Shown here: in pieces, positions 1-7,152 of the stretch
Numbering within the stretch: position 1 is the first letter of the stretch
Layout of the letters: the number at the start of each line of letters is the position of its first letter
Assembly (NCBI RefSeq): GCF_023715645.1
Contig: NZ_JAMBOP010000025.1
Span: forward strand, 1-64,000
DNA length: 64,000 bases
Source: Bacillus cytotoxicus
Lineage (GTDB): Bacteria > Bacillota > Bacilli > Bacillales > Bacillaceae_G
Direction: 5' to 3'
Notes under the pieces: generated by a model
The model's input: the letters and a program-made list of their open reading frames with translations, nothing else
What the model was told of the DNA's origin: nothing
The model's database searches: none
Made by a program: the position numbers and the translations under genes

Positions 1-35
1 CATGTGTATTTGTAATCGTTAAACGTTTCATTCAT
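1..35 (-). CDS. Start of a gene running off the left edge (partial)
   Basis: On the minus strand an ATG at 35-33 follows a good ribosome binding site (AAGGAGCGG, about 41-50) and opens a reading frame beginning MNETFNDYKYT that continues beyond the window. Only 11 codons are visible, so no function can be assigned. Confidence 0.5.
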   Translation of the reverse strand, partial: MNETFNDYKYT

Positions 36-146
36 GATCCGCTCCTTTTTCTTGTCCTTGGAAACAGTATGGACAAGATTTTGAGAGAGTAAGCACAGAA
101 GATGAAGAAACTAGTCAGTTATATATAGAGGTGAAACCACTTCTTT

Positions 147-541
147 TTACCTGTAATTATAATATTTCGTGATTGTATCGAATCGCTGTTTAATTAAATT
201 TTCAAGATTTTGTCTTTTGGTATTATCAATTAAACCTTTTTCATGTAGCAAAGTAACACTATTTTTCAGGTCATAATGTTCTTTATTAGCAACATCATCT
301 ATTTCAATAGGAGCCTCTTTAATATTAATTAAATAAATCTGACCACTGTGTTCCAAGGCTAAAATATTGTTCAATCTTCCAATTCTCCCATTCTTTATAT
401 AATTTCTCATATTCGCTATTTAAAGTTCGATGTAATTCATCCGCATTACTCACTGTCGTATAATTCCCTTTTCCTGCTTCTGCAGTATTCTTTAATTGCT
501 GTTGTTCATTATTCCTCACATCGAAACCAAAAGAACTCCAT
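147..541 (-). pseudogene. Frameshifted C-terminal remnant of a VWA-domain secreted protein
   Basis: Two overlapping minus-strand frames make one degraded coding sequence. The upstream frame (about 541 to 340) reads SFGFDVRNNEQQQ, then NTAEAGKGNYTTVSNADEL and YEKLYKEWENWK, which resembles the region after the von Willebrand A fold in YwmC/YwmD-like Bacillus proteins. The frame then shifts and the tail (about 340 to 147) continues with GLIDNTKRQNLENLIKQRF. No start codon, signal peptide or MIDAS motif remains. Upstream it joins directly to a tRNA fragment at about 542, so the 5' part was lost in a recombination event. The family assignment is by recognition only. Confidence 0.6.
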
Positions 542-542
542 A

Positions 543-584
543 TTGACAGGGTGGAGGTCGCTGGTTCGAACCCAGTCGGGATCA
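543..584 (+). pseudogene. 3' half of a tRNA-Val(GAC) gene
   Basis: The sequence folds as the 3' half of a tRNA: anticodon loop TTGACAG (anticodon GAC), 3' anticodon-stem strand GGTGG, variable loop AGGTC, T arm GCTGG-TTCGAAC-CCAGT, acceptor strand CGGGATC and discriminator A. No CCA is encoded. The D arm, 5' acceptor strand and 5' anticodon-stem strand are absent, because the VWA-protein remnant abuts at about 542. A break exactly at the anticodon loop is what a tyrosine-recombinase element leaves when it integrates in, or excises from, a tRNA gene. Read as protein on the minus strand it gives the well-known spurious GFEPATST translation. Confidence 0.75.
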
Positions 585-660
585 TATCCTTATGTATCAT
601 GTGTTGAAAAATCTAATATTTAATCAAAACCATAGTTAAGCACCATTCAAGCTTTGATTG

Positions 661-709
661 AAACTCCTCCTCTAATTCTGAATAGGAATGAAGGAGGAGT
701 TTCTTTTTC
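661..709 (+). terminator. Rho-independent terminator
   Basis: Inverted repeat AAACTCCTCCT / AGGAGGAGTTT (661-671 and 692-702) followed by a T-rich run on the plus strand. It lies about 75 bp past the tRNA fragment and probably once ended that transcript. Confidence 0.7.
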
Positions 710-756
710 AACGCCTAGAGCACTTTAGCAACACGTGGTACACTCCCATGAAAGAT

Positions 757-840
757 TTAAAAAAGACTTACCGTTTTATCTAAAAGTATTTCCTCTTGAA
801 CTTCATTATTTTTGATAACATAAATGAATACAAATTGTTC
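757..840 (-). pseudogene. C-terminal scrap of an unknown gene
   Basis: An open minus-strand frame reads IKNNEVQEEILLDKTVSLF then stop, which looks like a genuine C-terminus. It has no start and meets the SDR remnant of the opposite strand at 841, so the junction is probably a rearrangement point. The family is not recognised. Confidence 0.3.
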
Positions 841-841
841 A

Positions 842-934
842 ATGCCAGCGTATGTGTACTTAGCCAGCGATGATTCGAGTTATGTCACTGGTCAAATCAT
901 CCATGTCAATGGAGGGATGAAAACAAGCAGTTAA
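842..934 (+). pseudogene. C-terminal remnant of a short-chain dehydrogenase/reductase
   Basis: A 30-residue frame, MPAYVYLASDDSSYVTGQ followed by IIHVNGGMKTSS and stop, matches the extreme C-terminus of classical SDR enzymes (the PAYVYLASDxSSYVTGQ...HVNGG signature of YhdF/YghA-like dehydrogenases). The Rossmann nucleotide-binding motif and the YxxxK active site are absent. No ribosome binding site precedes the ATG, so this is a dead fragment. Confidence 0.65.
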
Positions 935-1009
935 AGACATCAGAAAAGGATAATGCAAGTTTTTAGAAAATCGGGGTAATCTAACATTACTAATACTGTA
1001 TTGGATTAA

Positions 1010-1150
1010 AAGAATGAAGTTCTCCGAAGTTATATACATCCTCATATTAAGGAACTGAATAAATACCCTCTTCATATTTTACAAACGGGCGATTAAATTA
1101 AACAAGAAATACAAAAAATGATCAAACTTTATTCCAAACCAACAACATGA
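1010..1150 (+). pseudogene. Gene remnant with an internal stop codon
   Basis: One plus-strand frame reads EVLRSYIHPHIKELNKY, PLHILQTGD, an in-frame TAA (1094-1096), then IKQEIQKMIKLYSKPTT and TGA (1148-1150). Coding-like composition on both sides of a single stop suggests a nonsense-mutated C-terminal fragment. The family is not recognised. It ends just before the hairpin at 1169. Confidence 0.35.
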
Positions 1151-1164
1151 ATTTTATAAATGAA

Positions 1165-1196
1165 AAGACGAAGCTGCTCAGCTTCGCCTTCTTTAA
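1165..1196 (-). terminator. Bidirectional terminator
   Basis: Stem CGAAGCT / AGCTTCG (1169-1175 and 1180-1186) with a T-rich run on both sides. It lies 12 bp past the stop of the minus-strand phosphatase and just past the plus-strand remnant. Confidence 0.7.
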
Positions 1197-1207
1197 AATA
1201 GTCAAAA

Positions 1208-1780
1208 TCATTCTGTCCATAATCTTTCTATATCAATTAATTCCTCTCCATGAAACTTCATCCTATATACATCTGGTTTTGATGTTCCCATTAAAAATTC
1301 ATATCCATATTGACTATCAAAGTATTCCATCATCAACGTCATAACAAGTCCATGAGTACCAATTACAACTTTATGTCCTTGAAAATCCTTTACTATCTCT
1401 TTTAATACTGCCACAGCACGGTTCTGACAATCTGTTTTTGATTCCCCGCCATGTAACGCAAAATCCGGATTCGAAAACATTTTCTCTACAAGTGGATATA
1501 ATTCCTTATCTGGCATTATCGTGTCTTCAGTTGTAAACACACATTCTCTTAAGTCTTCATCTATTAATATTTCTTTCTCATAAAAATGAGCTAACTCCTC
1601 TATCGTCAGCATCGCTCGGCTATATGGACTTGAAATGAACGTGTCTATTCCTTCCGCTTTCAATAATTCCGTTACTCTATGCACATCAAGCGTTCCCTTC
1701 TCAGTTAATCCACGCGTTCGTTCATTACCTTCTATTTTAAGCGATTCACCATGTCTAACCATATAAATATATGTATACAT
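1208..1780 (-). CDS. Histidine phosphatase (phosphoglycerate mutase-like) family protein
   Basis: A 190-residue cytosolic protein of the histidine phosphatase superfamily. The catalytic RHG motif is at residues 9-11 (MVRHGES), an SPYSRAMLT segment follows around residue 50, and the second catalytic histidine lies in VIGTHGLVM. Members dephosphorylate small phosphometabolites or proteins through a phosphohistidine intermediate; the substrate here cannot be told. The ATG at 1780 is supported by AGGAGG 5-6 bases upstream. It stands alone between a terminator and a separate methyltransferase gene 84 bp upstream. Confidence 0.85.
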   Translation of the reverse strand: MYTYIYMVRHGESLKIEGNERTRGLTEKGTLDVHRVTELLKAEGIDTFISSPYSRAMLTIEELAHFYEKEILIDEDLRECVFTTEDTIMPDKELYPLVEKMFSNPDFALHGGESKTDCQNRAVAVLKEIVKDFQGHKVVIGTHGLVMTLMMEYFDSQYGYEFLMGTSKPDVYRMKFHGEELIDIERLWTE

Positions 1781-1864
1781 AATTTCCTCCTGAAATTACT
1801 GTGCTTTTCTATTCATCGATACCACTAGAATATAACACCTTACACGACGATTACTATTACATTC

Positions 1865-2581
1865 TTAGAATCTCTTTTTCTTTGCCTTCATAATTAAAAA
1901 ATTTGGTTGTTTTAATAACTTCTCATAAGATGATGGGCGATTTTTTCTTAATTTTTCTGTTGGGATTGGTTCAATCATTTTTTCAATTCCAAAATAATGA
2001 ACTGTATCATTTATAATGTCTTGTAGTGGCCGGCGATAAAAATACATATCAATATACTTATCACTTTTCTTCCATCTATCATGAAGAAGCTCACGCATAA
2101 AGTATTGTTTATTCTTCGATAAATGAATATCCATTGTTGGATGATGAACAGAGAATAAAAATGTTCCATTTGGTTTTAGTATTCTCGAAAATTCTGCAAA
2201 TGTGCGGTTCCAATCTGCAATATAATGAAGAGCTAACGAACTAACAATACAATCATAAGTACTATCTGCAAAAGGTAATGTGTTTTCAAAGTCTAGTTGA
2301 AACACCTCTGCGTTCTCACCTATTCTTCTTTTTGTAGCCGCAACCATCTCACTACTAACATCAATTGCAGTTACATTTGCTCCCCTATTTAGAAACTGTT
2401 CTGTATACCATCCTGCCGCACACCCTGCATCGAGTATATGCATCCCTTTCATATTGTCAGGCAATTGACTCATCATAGCCGGACGTTCATAATCTGTATT
2501 ATACGAACTCTCATAATCTACGCTATGTTCATAATGACTAGCTAATATATCGTATGCATCAATAATTTGCTGTTTATTCAT
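1865..2581 (-). CDS. Class I SAM-dependent methyltransferase
   Basis: A 238-residue soluble methyltransferase with a Rossmann core: motif I ILDAGCAAGW at residues 49-58, an acidic ribose-binding residue in TAIDVSSEM, VFQLDFENTLPF, and the post-motif SLALHYIADW. It belongs to the broad Methyltransf_11 group that modifies small molecules; the acceptor is unknown. The start is supported by GAAAGGAAG upstream of the ATG at 2581. No operon partner is evident; the phosphatase downstream is 84 bp away and has its own ribosome binding site. Confidence 0.85.
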   Translation of the reverse strand: MNKQQIIDAYDILASHYEHSVDYESSYNTDYERPAMMSQLPDNMKGMHILDAGCAAGWYTEQFLNRGANVTAIDVSSEMVAATKRRIGENAEVFQLDFENTLPFADSTYDCIVSSLALHYIADWNRTFAEFSRILKPNGTFLFSVHHPTMDIHLSKNKQYFMRELLHDRWKKSDKYIDMYFYRRPLQDIINDTVHYFGIEKMIEPIPTEKLRKNRPSSYEKLLKQPNFLIMKAKKKRF

Positions 2582-2709
2582 ACTCTATCTTCCTTTCATT
2601 TTTGAAGACGTAACTTTCTAACAGATTTCATATAATTACAACCATTAACCTAAAATACTTTATTCTTTAAAAAAGCCACTAAATAATCCTCAAATATGCA
2701 GAAGAAAAG

Positions 2710-3066
2710 CTATTCTTTCATAGTACTTTCGATTCTCTTCCGTTTAAAAAGGCGAAAAAGCAATCTAATTAGCAACAAAGTCCAAACTAAAATATATATA
2801 TGTCCAGCAAGTGTAAAAAACGTCCAGATTTCACCTTGAGAGAAAGACAACTTAAAATGATCCCATTCATTTCCCTCTCTTGCAATACTGTTCAGGGCTG
2901 AGAACACTGGAATAAACAAAATACAACAAATATTGACGATACTGCCTATCATACTGATGAGCTGTTTCTTTTTCTGAGAGAGATACACACAAGAAAGGCT
3001 GAATGCGATAAATAAAAAAACATAATAGATTGTCCAAAACCAACCAGGTAAAGAAGAAAATATCAC
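2710..3066 (-). CDS. Small integral membrane protein of unknown function
   Basis: A 118-residue hydrophobic protein with three predicted membrane segments (about residues 7-28, 37-57 and 80-105) and a basic tail (RLFKRKRIE). The start is a GTG at 3066 with GAGAGGTGG about 7 bases upstream. I do not recognise a family. It is followed by a methyltransferase 128 bp downstream and preceded by a GNAT gene; nothing links their functions. Confidence 0.65.
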   Translation of the reverse strand: MIFSSLPGWFWTIYYVFLFIAFSLSCVYLSQKKKQLISMIGSIVNICCILFIPVFSALNSIAREGNEWDHFKLSFSQGEIWTFFTLAGHIYILVWTLLLIRLLFRLFKRKRIESTMKE

Positions 3067-3161
3067 ATGAACCCACCTCTCGTTTGAAAAGACGCATTTT
3101 CCTTTTTAGCACAATGTGTAAGGATAATAAAGTTATTTAATTTGAGAAGGGAATAATATAA

Positions 3162-3607
3162 ATATGCTCTCTAAAGATTTCTTTTAGCTAACTTTAATTC
3201 ATCGTTTAATGGAATCCCATCATTCCCGATTAATGGAATAGAAGGCTTTATTTTTCGTGCTTCATTAACAGCATTAGGAATAATAGAAATAATTCGATAA
3301 CCTCTTTTTTGATAAAACTTCAAAGCATTTAAATTATCATTTGTCGTTACTAAATTTACTTCGCTGAACCCCTCCTGTTTCGCTATGTTTTCAACTTTCT
3401 CCATCAATGCCGAACCAATACCTTTTCCTTCTTGAATACTATCCAACGAAATAACTTCAACTTCATTCTCTTTTATCACATATGTAATTAAACCATTAAT
3501 CTGATTATGTTCTTCAAAGATGAAACCATCTAATGCATCGCACTGAAACATACCTGAAGAAATCACCATTTCTGAGCTTCCCCAATGCTCTTTAAAAAAT
3601 GAAATTA
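3162..3607 (-). repeat. Duplicated 446-bp block, copy 1
   Basis: This block is nearly identical to 13092-13536 in the same orientation. The identity starts at ATATGCTCTCTAAAG just past the GNAT stop and ends at GAAATTA inside the N-terminal coding part. Flanks on both sides are unrelated. Confidence 0.85.
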
Positions 3608-3647
3608 CCTTTTTTCTATTATCATTAGTTATTGGATTAATCCCCAT
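3171..3647 (-). CDS. GNAT family N-acetyltransferase, intact copy of a duplicated block
   Basis: A 158-residue acetyltransferase of the GNAT fold. It shows the acetyl-CoA loop EGKGIGSALMEKV and the C-terminal NDNLNALKFYQKRGY segment typical of the family. The start is placed at the ATG at 3647 (MGINPITNDN), which has AAAGGAGGT 9 bases upstream, not at the longer frame start at 3683. The acceptor substrate is unknown. Most of the gene and its downstream edge (3162-3607) recur almost identically at 13092-13536, where the gene is frameshifted and has a different N-terminus. Confidence 0.85.
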   Translation of the reverse strand: MGINPITNDNRKKVISFFKEHWGSSEMVISSGMFQCDALDGFIFEEHNQINGLITYVIKENEVEVISLDSIQEGKGIGSALMEKVENIAKQEGFSEVNLVTTNDNLNALKFYQKRGYRIISIIPNAVNEARKIKPSIPLIGNDGIPLNDELKLAKRNL

Positions 3648-3867
3648 TATAATTACCTCCTTTTTTGCCTTTTTCTTAACCATGAAAATATCTGAATATT
3701 ATTACTTTCATTATATAAGATAAAGGAAATAGATGATATAAAATTCCAATTCAAACCATCTTTTTTAAATATCTTTATTACTTTTCAAACGACTTTTCGT
3801 CACCCTACACATAATTCTGAATAATTTAATATATTTAAATGTAAAATACTGGTCTTTATTTTCAAAC

Positions 3868-3915
3868 GAAAACAAGAAGAAGCAGCAACTATACAGTTGC
3901 TGCTTCTTCTTGTTT
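3868..3915 (-). terminator. Long terminator overlapping the end of the CNNM-type gene
   Basis: Perfect stem of about 22 bp with a 4-base loop; the stop codon of the minus-strand gene at 3889 lies in the loop and the upstream arm is coding sequence (KQEEAATV). T-rich DNA follows on the minus strand. Confidence 0.8.
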
Positions 3916-5211
3916 TACATCTATTTTACGAATTTCAATACGCTTAATTTGATGTGCGTCTTTTTCTAGAACTTTAAATCCATATCCCTCTGCTTCAACA
4001 GATTGTCCTTCTTGAATTTCGTGATTTTGTGTCATCACCCAACCGCCAATTGTATCAACTTCTACTTCATCAATGTGTAATCCGAATAAATCTTGAATTT
4101 CACTAATTAATACTTTGCCATCGACAATTTTATGATGTTCATCAACATGATGAATTGGAGGATGCTCATCTTCATCATATTCATCACGAATTTCACCAAC
4201 GATTTCTTCTAATATATCTTCAAGCGTCACAATTCCCGCTGTTCCGCCATATTCATCATATAACACAGCCATTGGAATTCGCTTCTTTTGCATTTGCAGA
4301 AGCAAATCATGAATTGGAATCGTCTCCATTACTTCAATAATAGGACGCATAAATGTTTTGATAGATCGTAAGTCTTCTTTATTGTTTTTCATATAACGAA
4401 TAAAGAAATCTTTTACGTTCACCATACCGATAATATCATCTTTATCTTCTCCAAAGATTGGATAACGTGTGTACTTTTCACTTCCGATAACTTTCATATG
4501 ATCTTCTACTGAATCCTCAAGATAGAAACCAACGATTTCTGTACGCGGCACCATAATCTCTTTTGCAATTCGATTATCGAACTCAAAAATATTGTTTACA
4601 TACTTATATTCCGCTTGATTAATTTCTCCATTTTCATAGCTCTCTGAAAGAATGAAACGTAATTCTTCCTCCGAGTGCGCTACTTCATGCTCAGAAGCTG
4701 GTTTTAATCCGAATAAACCAGTCACAAGACGCGCCGATTTATTTAACAACCAAATAAATGGGAACAAAATTTTGTAAAACATTATAAGCGGCGATGCAAA
4801 CAACATTGTAATGGTTTCTGCTTTTTGAATTGCTACTGTTTTCGGTGCAAGCTCACCAACAACAACATGTAAAAAGGTAACCGTTGCAAATGCAAGAATA
4901 TATGATATTGAATTCGCAGCTGTTTCTGGTAAATGCAGATTTTGAAATAACGGTTGTAATAAGCGATGAACAGTAGGCTCTCCAAGTGATCCGAGTGCAA
5001 GAGCTGTAATAGTTATCCCTAACTGACACGCCGATAAATATTCATCTAAATTTGCTGTTACCTTTTTGGCTGCTAATGAACCACGTTTGCCTTCTGCAAC
5101 AAGTTGGTCAATACGACTTGAACGCACCTTTACCATAGCAAACTCTGCTGCCACGAAAAATCCAGTAAATGCGATTAAAATCGCAATCATAACTAAATTA
5201 AATATTTCCAA
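3889..5211 (-). CDS. CNNM/HlyC-CorC family membrane transporter (hemolysin-like)
   Basis: A 440-residue protein with a DUF21 membrane domain (about residues 1-190, four hydrophobic segments). Tandem CBS domains follow (about 205-335, including EIMVPRTEIVGF and YDEYGGTAGIVT), then a C-terminal CorC_HlyC domain (about 345-430). Such proteins (YrkA, YqhB, YhdP in B. subtilis) are linked to magnesium efflux or resistance and probably act in the plasma membrane. Translation starts at TTG (5211) with GGGGGA 5 bases upstream. A 20-base inverted repeat sits between this site and an upstream GGAGGTGG. A divergence in function from true hemolysins is expected; no toxin feature is seen. Confidence 0.88.
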   Translation of the reverse strand: MEIFNLVMIAILIAFTGFFVAAEFAMVKVRSSRIDQLVAEGKRGSLAAKKVTANLDEYLSACQLGITITALALGSLGEPTVHRLLQPLFQNLHLPETAANSISYILAFATVTFLHVVVGELAPKTVAIQKAETITMLFASPLIMFYKILFPFIWLLNKSARLVTGLFGLKPASEHEVAHSEEELRFILSESYENGEINQAEYKYVNNIFEFDNRIAKEIMVPRTEIVGFYLEDSVEDHMKVIGSEKYTRYPIFGEDKDDIIGMVNVKDFFIRYMKNNKEDLRSIKTFMRPIIEVMETIPIHDLLLQMQKKRIPMAVLYDEYGGTAGIVTLEDILEEIVGEIRDEYDEDEHPPIHHVDEHHKIVDGKVLISEIQDLFGLHIDEVEVDTIGGWVMTQNHEIQEGQSVEAEGYGFKVLEKDAHQIKRIEIRKIDVKQEEAATV

Positions 5212-5219
5212 AGAATCCC

Positions 5220-5239
5220 CCTTAGTTCGAGAACTAAGG
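5220..5239. promoter_or_regulatory. Inverted repeat in the leader of the CNNM-type gene
   Basis: CCTTAGTTC / GAACTAAGG separated by two bases, a perfect 9-bp dyad directly upstream of the TTG start's ribosome binding site. It could be a leader hairpin that modulates translation or an operator. Confidence 0.45.
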
Positions 5240-5335
5240 TGTCCACCTCCTGTATGAATAATTGCTTTCTTTTACTCTCTAAATCTAGAAAATAAAACGC
5301 TATACAGAAATTAAAAGGGTGGATAGCTCTATCTA

Positions 5336-5743
5336 CTATAATAGTGAGATAAGAGATTGTATTAAGGCTGTCGTCTGAATTGATAAATGTTTCGTTAGTT
5401 TTTCGCGTTGTGAATCTGTTAACCCATCTAATAACGGTTTTAATTCTACTAATTCCGTCTCCAAACGGTGGATACGCTCTGTTACATCATTTACTTGTTC
5501 CGAAACGTTTTCATTAACACCGAGCAGCTGTTTTTTCTCCTCGATCCTATCCTTAATTTCAGAAAGCGGTATATGCATTTCTTTACATCTCTCAATAAAA
5601 CGTAATGTGTCAATTGCTTTTTCGTCGTAATAGCGATAATTTGATTGAGATCGCTCCGCTTTTAAAATACCTAGATTCGTATAATAATCAATCGTTCGTT
5701 TCGAAACATGAGCCATGTGAGCCAACTGTCCGATTCGGTACAC
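5336..5743 (-). CDS. MerR family transcriptional regulator
   Basis: A 135-residue regulator with an N-terminal MerR winged helix (MYRIGQLAHMAHVSKRTIDY at 1-20, YYTNLGIL, YRYYDEKAIDTLRFI) and a long coiled-coil dimerisation helix (about residues 78-110). The C-terminal effector region is short and has no cysteine or large ligand domain, so the signal is not predictable. The start is GTG at 5743. An ACTGTACAGT palindrome (5798-5807) lies upstream and is a candidate autoregulatory site. The gene is followed by the CNNM-type transporter on the same strand, which it might control. Confidence 0.85.
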   Translation of the reverse strand: MYRIGQLAHMAHVSKRTIDYYTNLGILKAERSQSNYRYYDEKAIDTLRFIERCKEMHIPLSEIKDRIEEKKQLLGVNENVSEQVNDVTERIHRLETELVELKPLLDGLTDSQREKLTKHLSIQTTALIQSLISLL

Positions 5744-5873
5744 CTTCCCAACGACCTTCCCTCCCCAAATATGTTATAAATATCATACAATACATAAACT
5801 GTACAGTCAAACGTTATGGTTAAAATAACTATTTATAATAATATACAGATTAATTTTTACTCAAACAAAATGA

Positions 5874-5915
5874 AAAAGGAAGCTACCACCTTGCCTGGAA
5901 ATAGCTTCTTTCTCC
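5874..5915 (-). terminator. Terminator after the cysteine hydrolase gene
   Basis: On the minus strand the stem GAAGCTA...TAGCTTC is followed by CTTTTTC, 10 bp after the stop at 5925. Confidence 0.65.
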
Positions 5916-5924
5916 TATTACATC

Positions 5925-6470
5925 CTATCTTACTAAAAACTTTTCTGTATCTATTACCTTCGCAAACATATTATTTAAGGCACTCATGAATGCCGCATGG
6001 ACATGTTTAGCTTGAATCAGTTCATTGTTAAATACAAGATCTTTTGTCGTACAAGCATCTTCAATTACTGTACATCCAAACCCTAAATCACTAGCAGCTC
6101 TAACCGTTGTATCAATGCACATATGCGTCATCATTCCGCATATCACCAAATGTTCAATCCCTTCTCGCTGAAGTAACTCGAATAAATTGGTTGTCCGAAA
6201 ACTATTTGGATAATTTTTTTGTACGACATATTCTATTTCAAGAGGTTCTACATAAGGATGCATTTTCACACCTTCTGTATGCGGAAGAAAAAATGTAGAC
6301 CCTTCTTTTACTGAAATATGTTGCACATGAAATACTGGTAGGTTCGTTTTTCTAAAGAAATCTAACACTTTTCTTGCATTTTCTACCGCTCTTAATGATT
6401 CATGCAACTCACATCTACCGCCTGGAAAATAATCATTTTGAATATCAATTAATACAAGTCCTGTTTTCAT
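5925..6470 (-). CDS. Isochorismatase-like cysteine hydrolase
   Basis: A 181-residue soluble hydrolase of the isochorismatase/nicotinamidase superfamily. The catalytic triad is visible as Asp9 in LVLIDIQNDY, Lys at about 104-105 in VVQKNYPNSF, and the nucleophile Cys in GMMTHMCIDTT (about residue 134). Family members hydrolyse amides or vinyl ethers; the substrate is not evident. It is divergently transcribed from an Lrp/AsnC-type regulator 125 bp away, and such regulators often control the adjacent gene. Translation starts at ATG 6470, with a weak GGAGG-like site (GGAGGATT) upstream. Confidence 0.85.
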   Translation of the reverse strand: MKTGLVLIDIQNDYFPGGRCELHESLRAVENARKVLDFFRKTNLPVFHVQHISVKEGSTFFLPHTEGVKMHPYVEPLEIEYVVQKNYPNSFRTTNLFELLQREGIEHLVICGMMTHMCIDTTVRAASDLGFGCTVIEDACTTKDLVFNNELIQAKHVHAAFMSALNNMFAKVIDTEKFLVR

Positions 6471-6595
6471 TATTAATCCTCCAATATTTTGAAAATTAAG
6501 TTATAATCTAATTATAGAGCTTTATCGAGTGAGCTGTAACATTCCCGTGAAAGACTTAAACGTCATATAATTTCACCATGAAAGGGTTTAAAACC

Positions 6596-7024
6596 ATGAT
6601 TGATTCAACAGATTTACAAATTCTTGATTTACTTAAGAACAATTCACGAATGCAGTGGAAAGATATTGGAAAAAGTGTTCATATGACAGGGCAAGCTGTT
6701 GGAAACCGCATTCGAAAAATGGAGGATGAAGGACTAATAAAAGCGTATACCATTTTAGTAGATCATTTGAAATTAGGCATGCAGTATACTGCTTTTATTA
6801 CTGTTTTTATGAAAACAAATGAACACGCAAAATTCACATCATTCATCACAAATAAAGATTCCATTGTGGAAGCTCATAAAATAAGTGGTGAAGGATGTTA
6901 TTTCCTAAAAATACAAATAAACTCTCAAGAAAATTTATATACTTTGTTAAATGAAATTTTAAATTTTGGCAACTATCGCTTAAATTTATCAATTCATCAA
7001 ATAAAAGAAACTTATTCAAGATAG
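6596..7024 (+). CDS. Lrp/AsnC family transcriptional regulator
   Basis: A 142-residue regulator with an N-terminal helix-turn-helix (DLQILDLLKNNSRMQWKDIG, then GQAVGNRIRKMEDEGLI) and a C-terminal RAM/Lrp ligand-binding domain (YTAFITVFMKT). The start is placed at ATG 6596 (MIDSTDLQ), which has GAAAGG about 10 bases upstream; the in-frame ATG at 6578 has no ribosome binding site. It is divergent from the cysteine hydrolase and 128 bp upstream of an EamA exporter, so it may respond to an amino acid and control an exporter, as LrpC/AzlB-type regulators do. Confidence 0.85.
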   Translation: MIDSTDLQILDLLKNNSRMQWKDIGKSVHMTGQAVGNRIRKMEDEGLIKAYTILVDHLKLGMQYTAFITVFMKTNEHAKFTSFITNKDSIVEAHKISGEGCYFLKIQINSQENLYTLLNEILNFGNYRLNLSIHQIKETYSR

Positions 7025-7038
7025 AAAGGAGAATCGCG

Positions 7039-7089
7039 ATGTATTCCAACAACTTATTCGAAAATGATCAACCAGTAATCCGTCTCTAA
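7039..7089 (+). CDS. Possible 16-residue leader peptide before the EamA exporter
   Basis: A short frame (MYSNNLFENDQPVIRL) starts at ATG 7039 behind a strong site, GAAAGGAGAATCGCG, directly after the Lrp-type gene. Its stop codon lies in the left arm of a hairpin (TAAGACG 7087-7093 / CGTCTTA 7109-7115) that precedes the exporter's own ribosome binding site. It could be a translated leader, or the scrap of a deleted gene. Confidence 0.35.
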   Translation: MYSNNLFENDQPVIRL

Positions 7090-7152
7090 GACGGGCATAA
7101 TATTGCTTCGTCTTAAGGATATTTATCCCTAAAATAGACGGAGGTCATAGAT

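Noticed and set aside
325-600. A 91-codon frame beginning MIHKDMIPTGFEPATSTL
   Set aside because: The start is the antisense of a tRNA 3' end (the familiar GFEPATST artefact); only the part below 541 is a true gene remnant.
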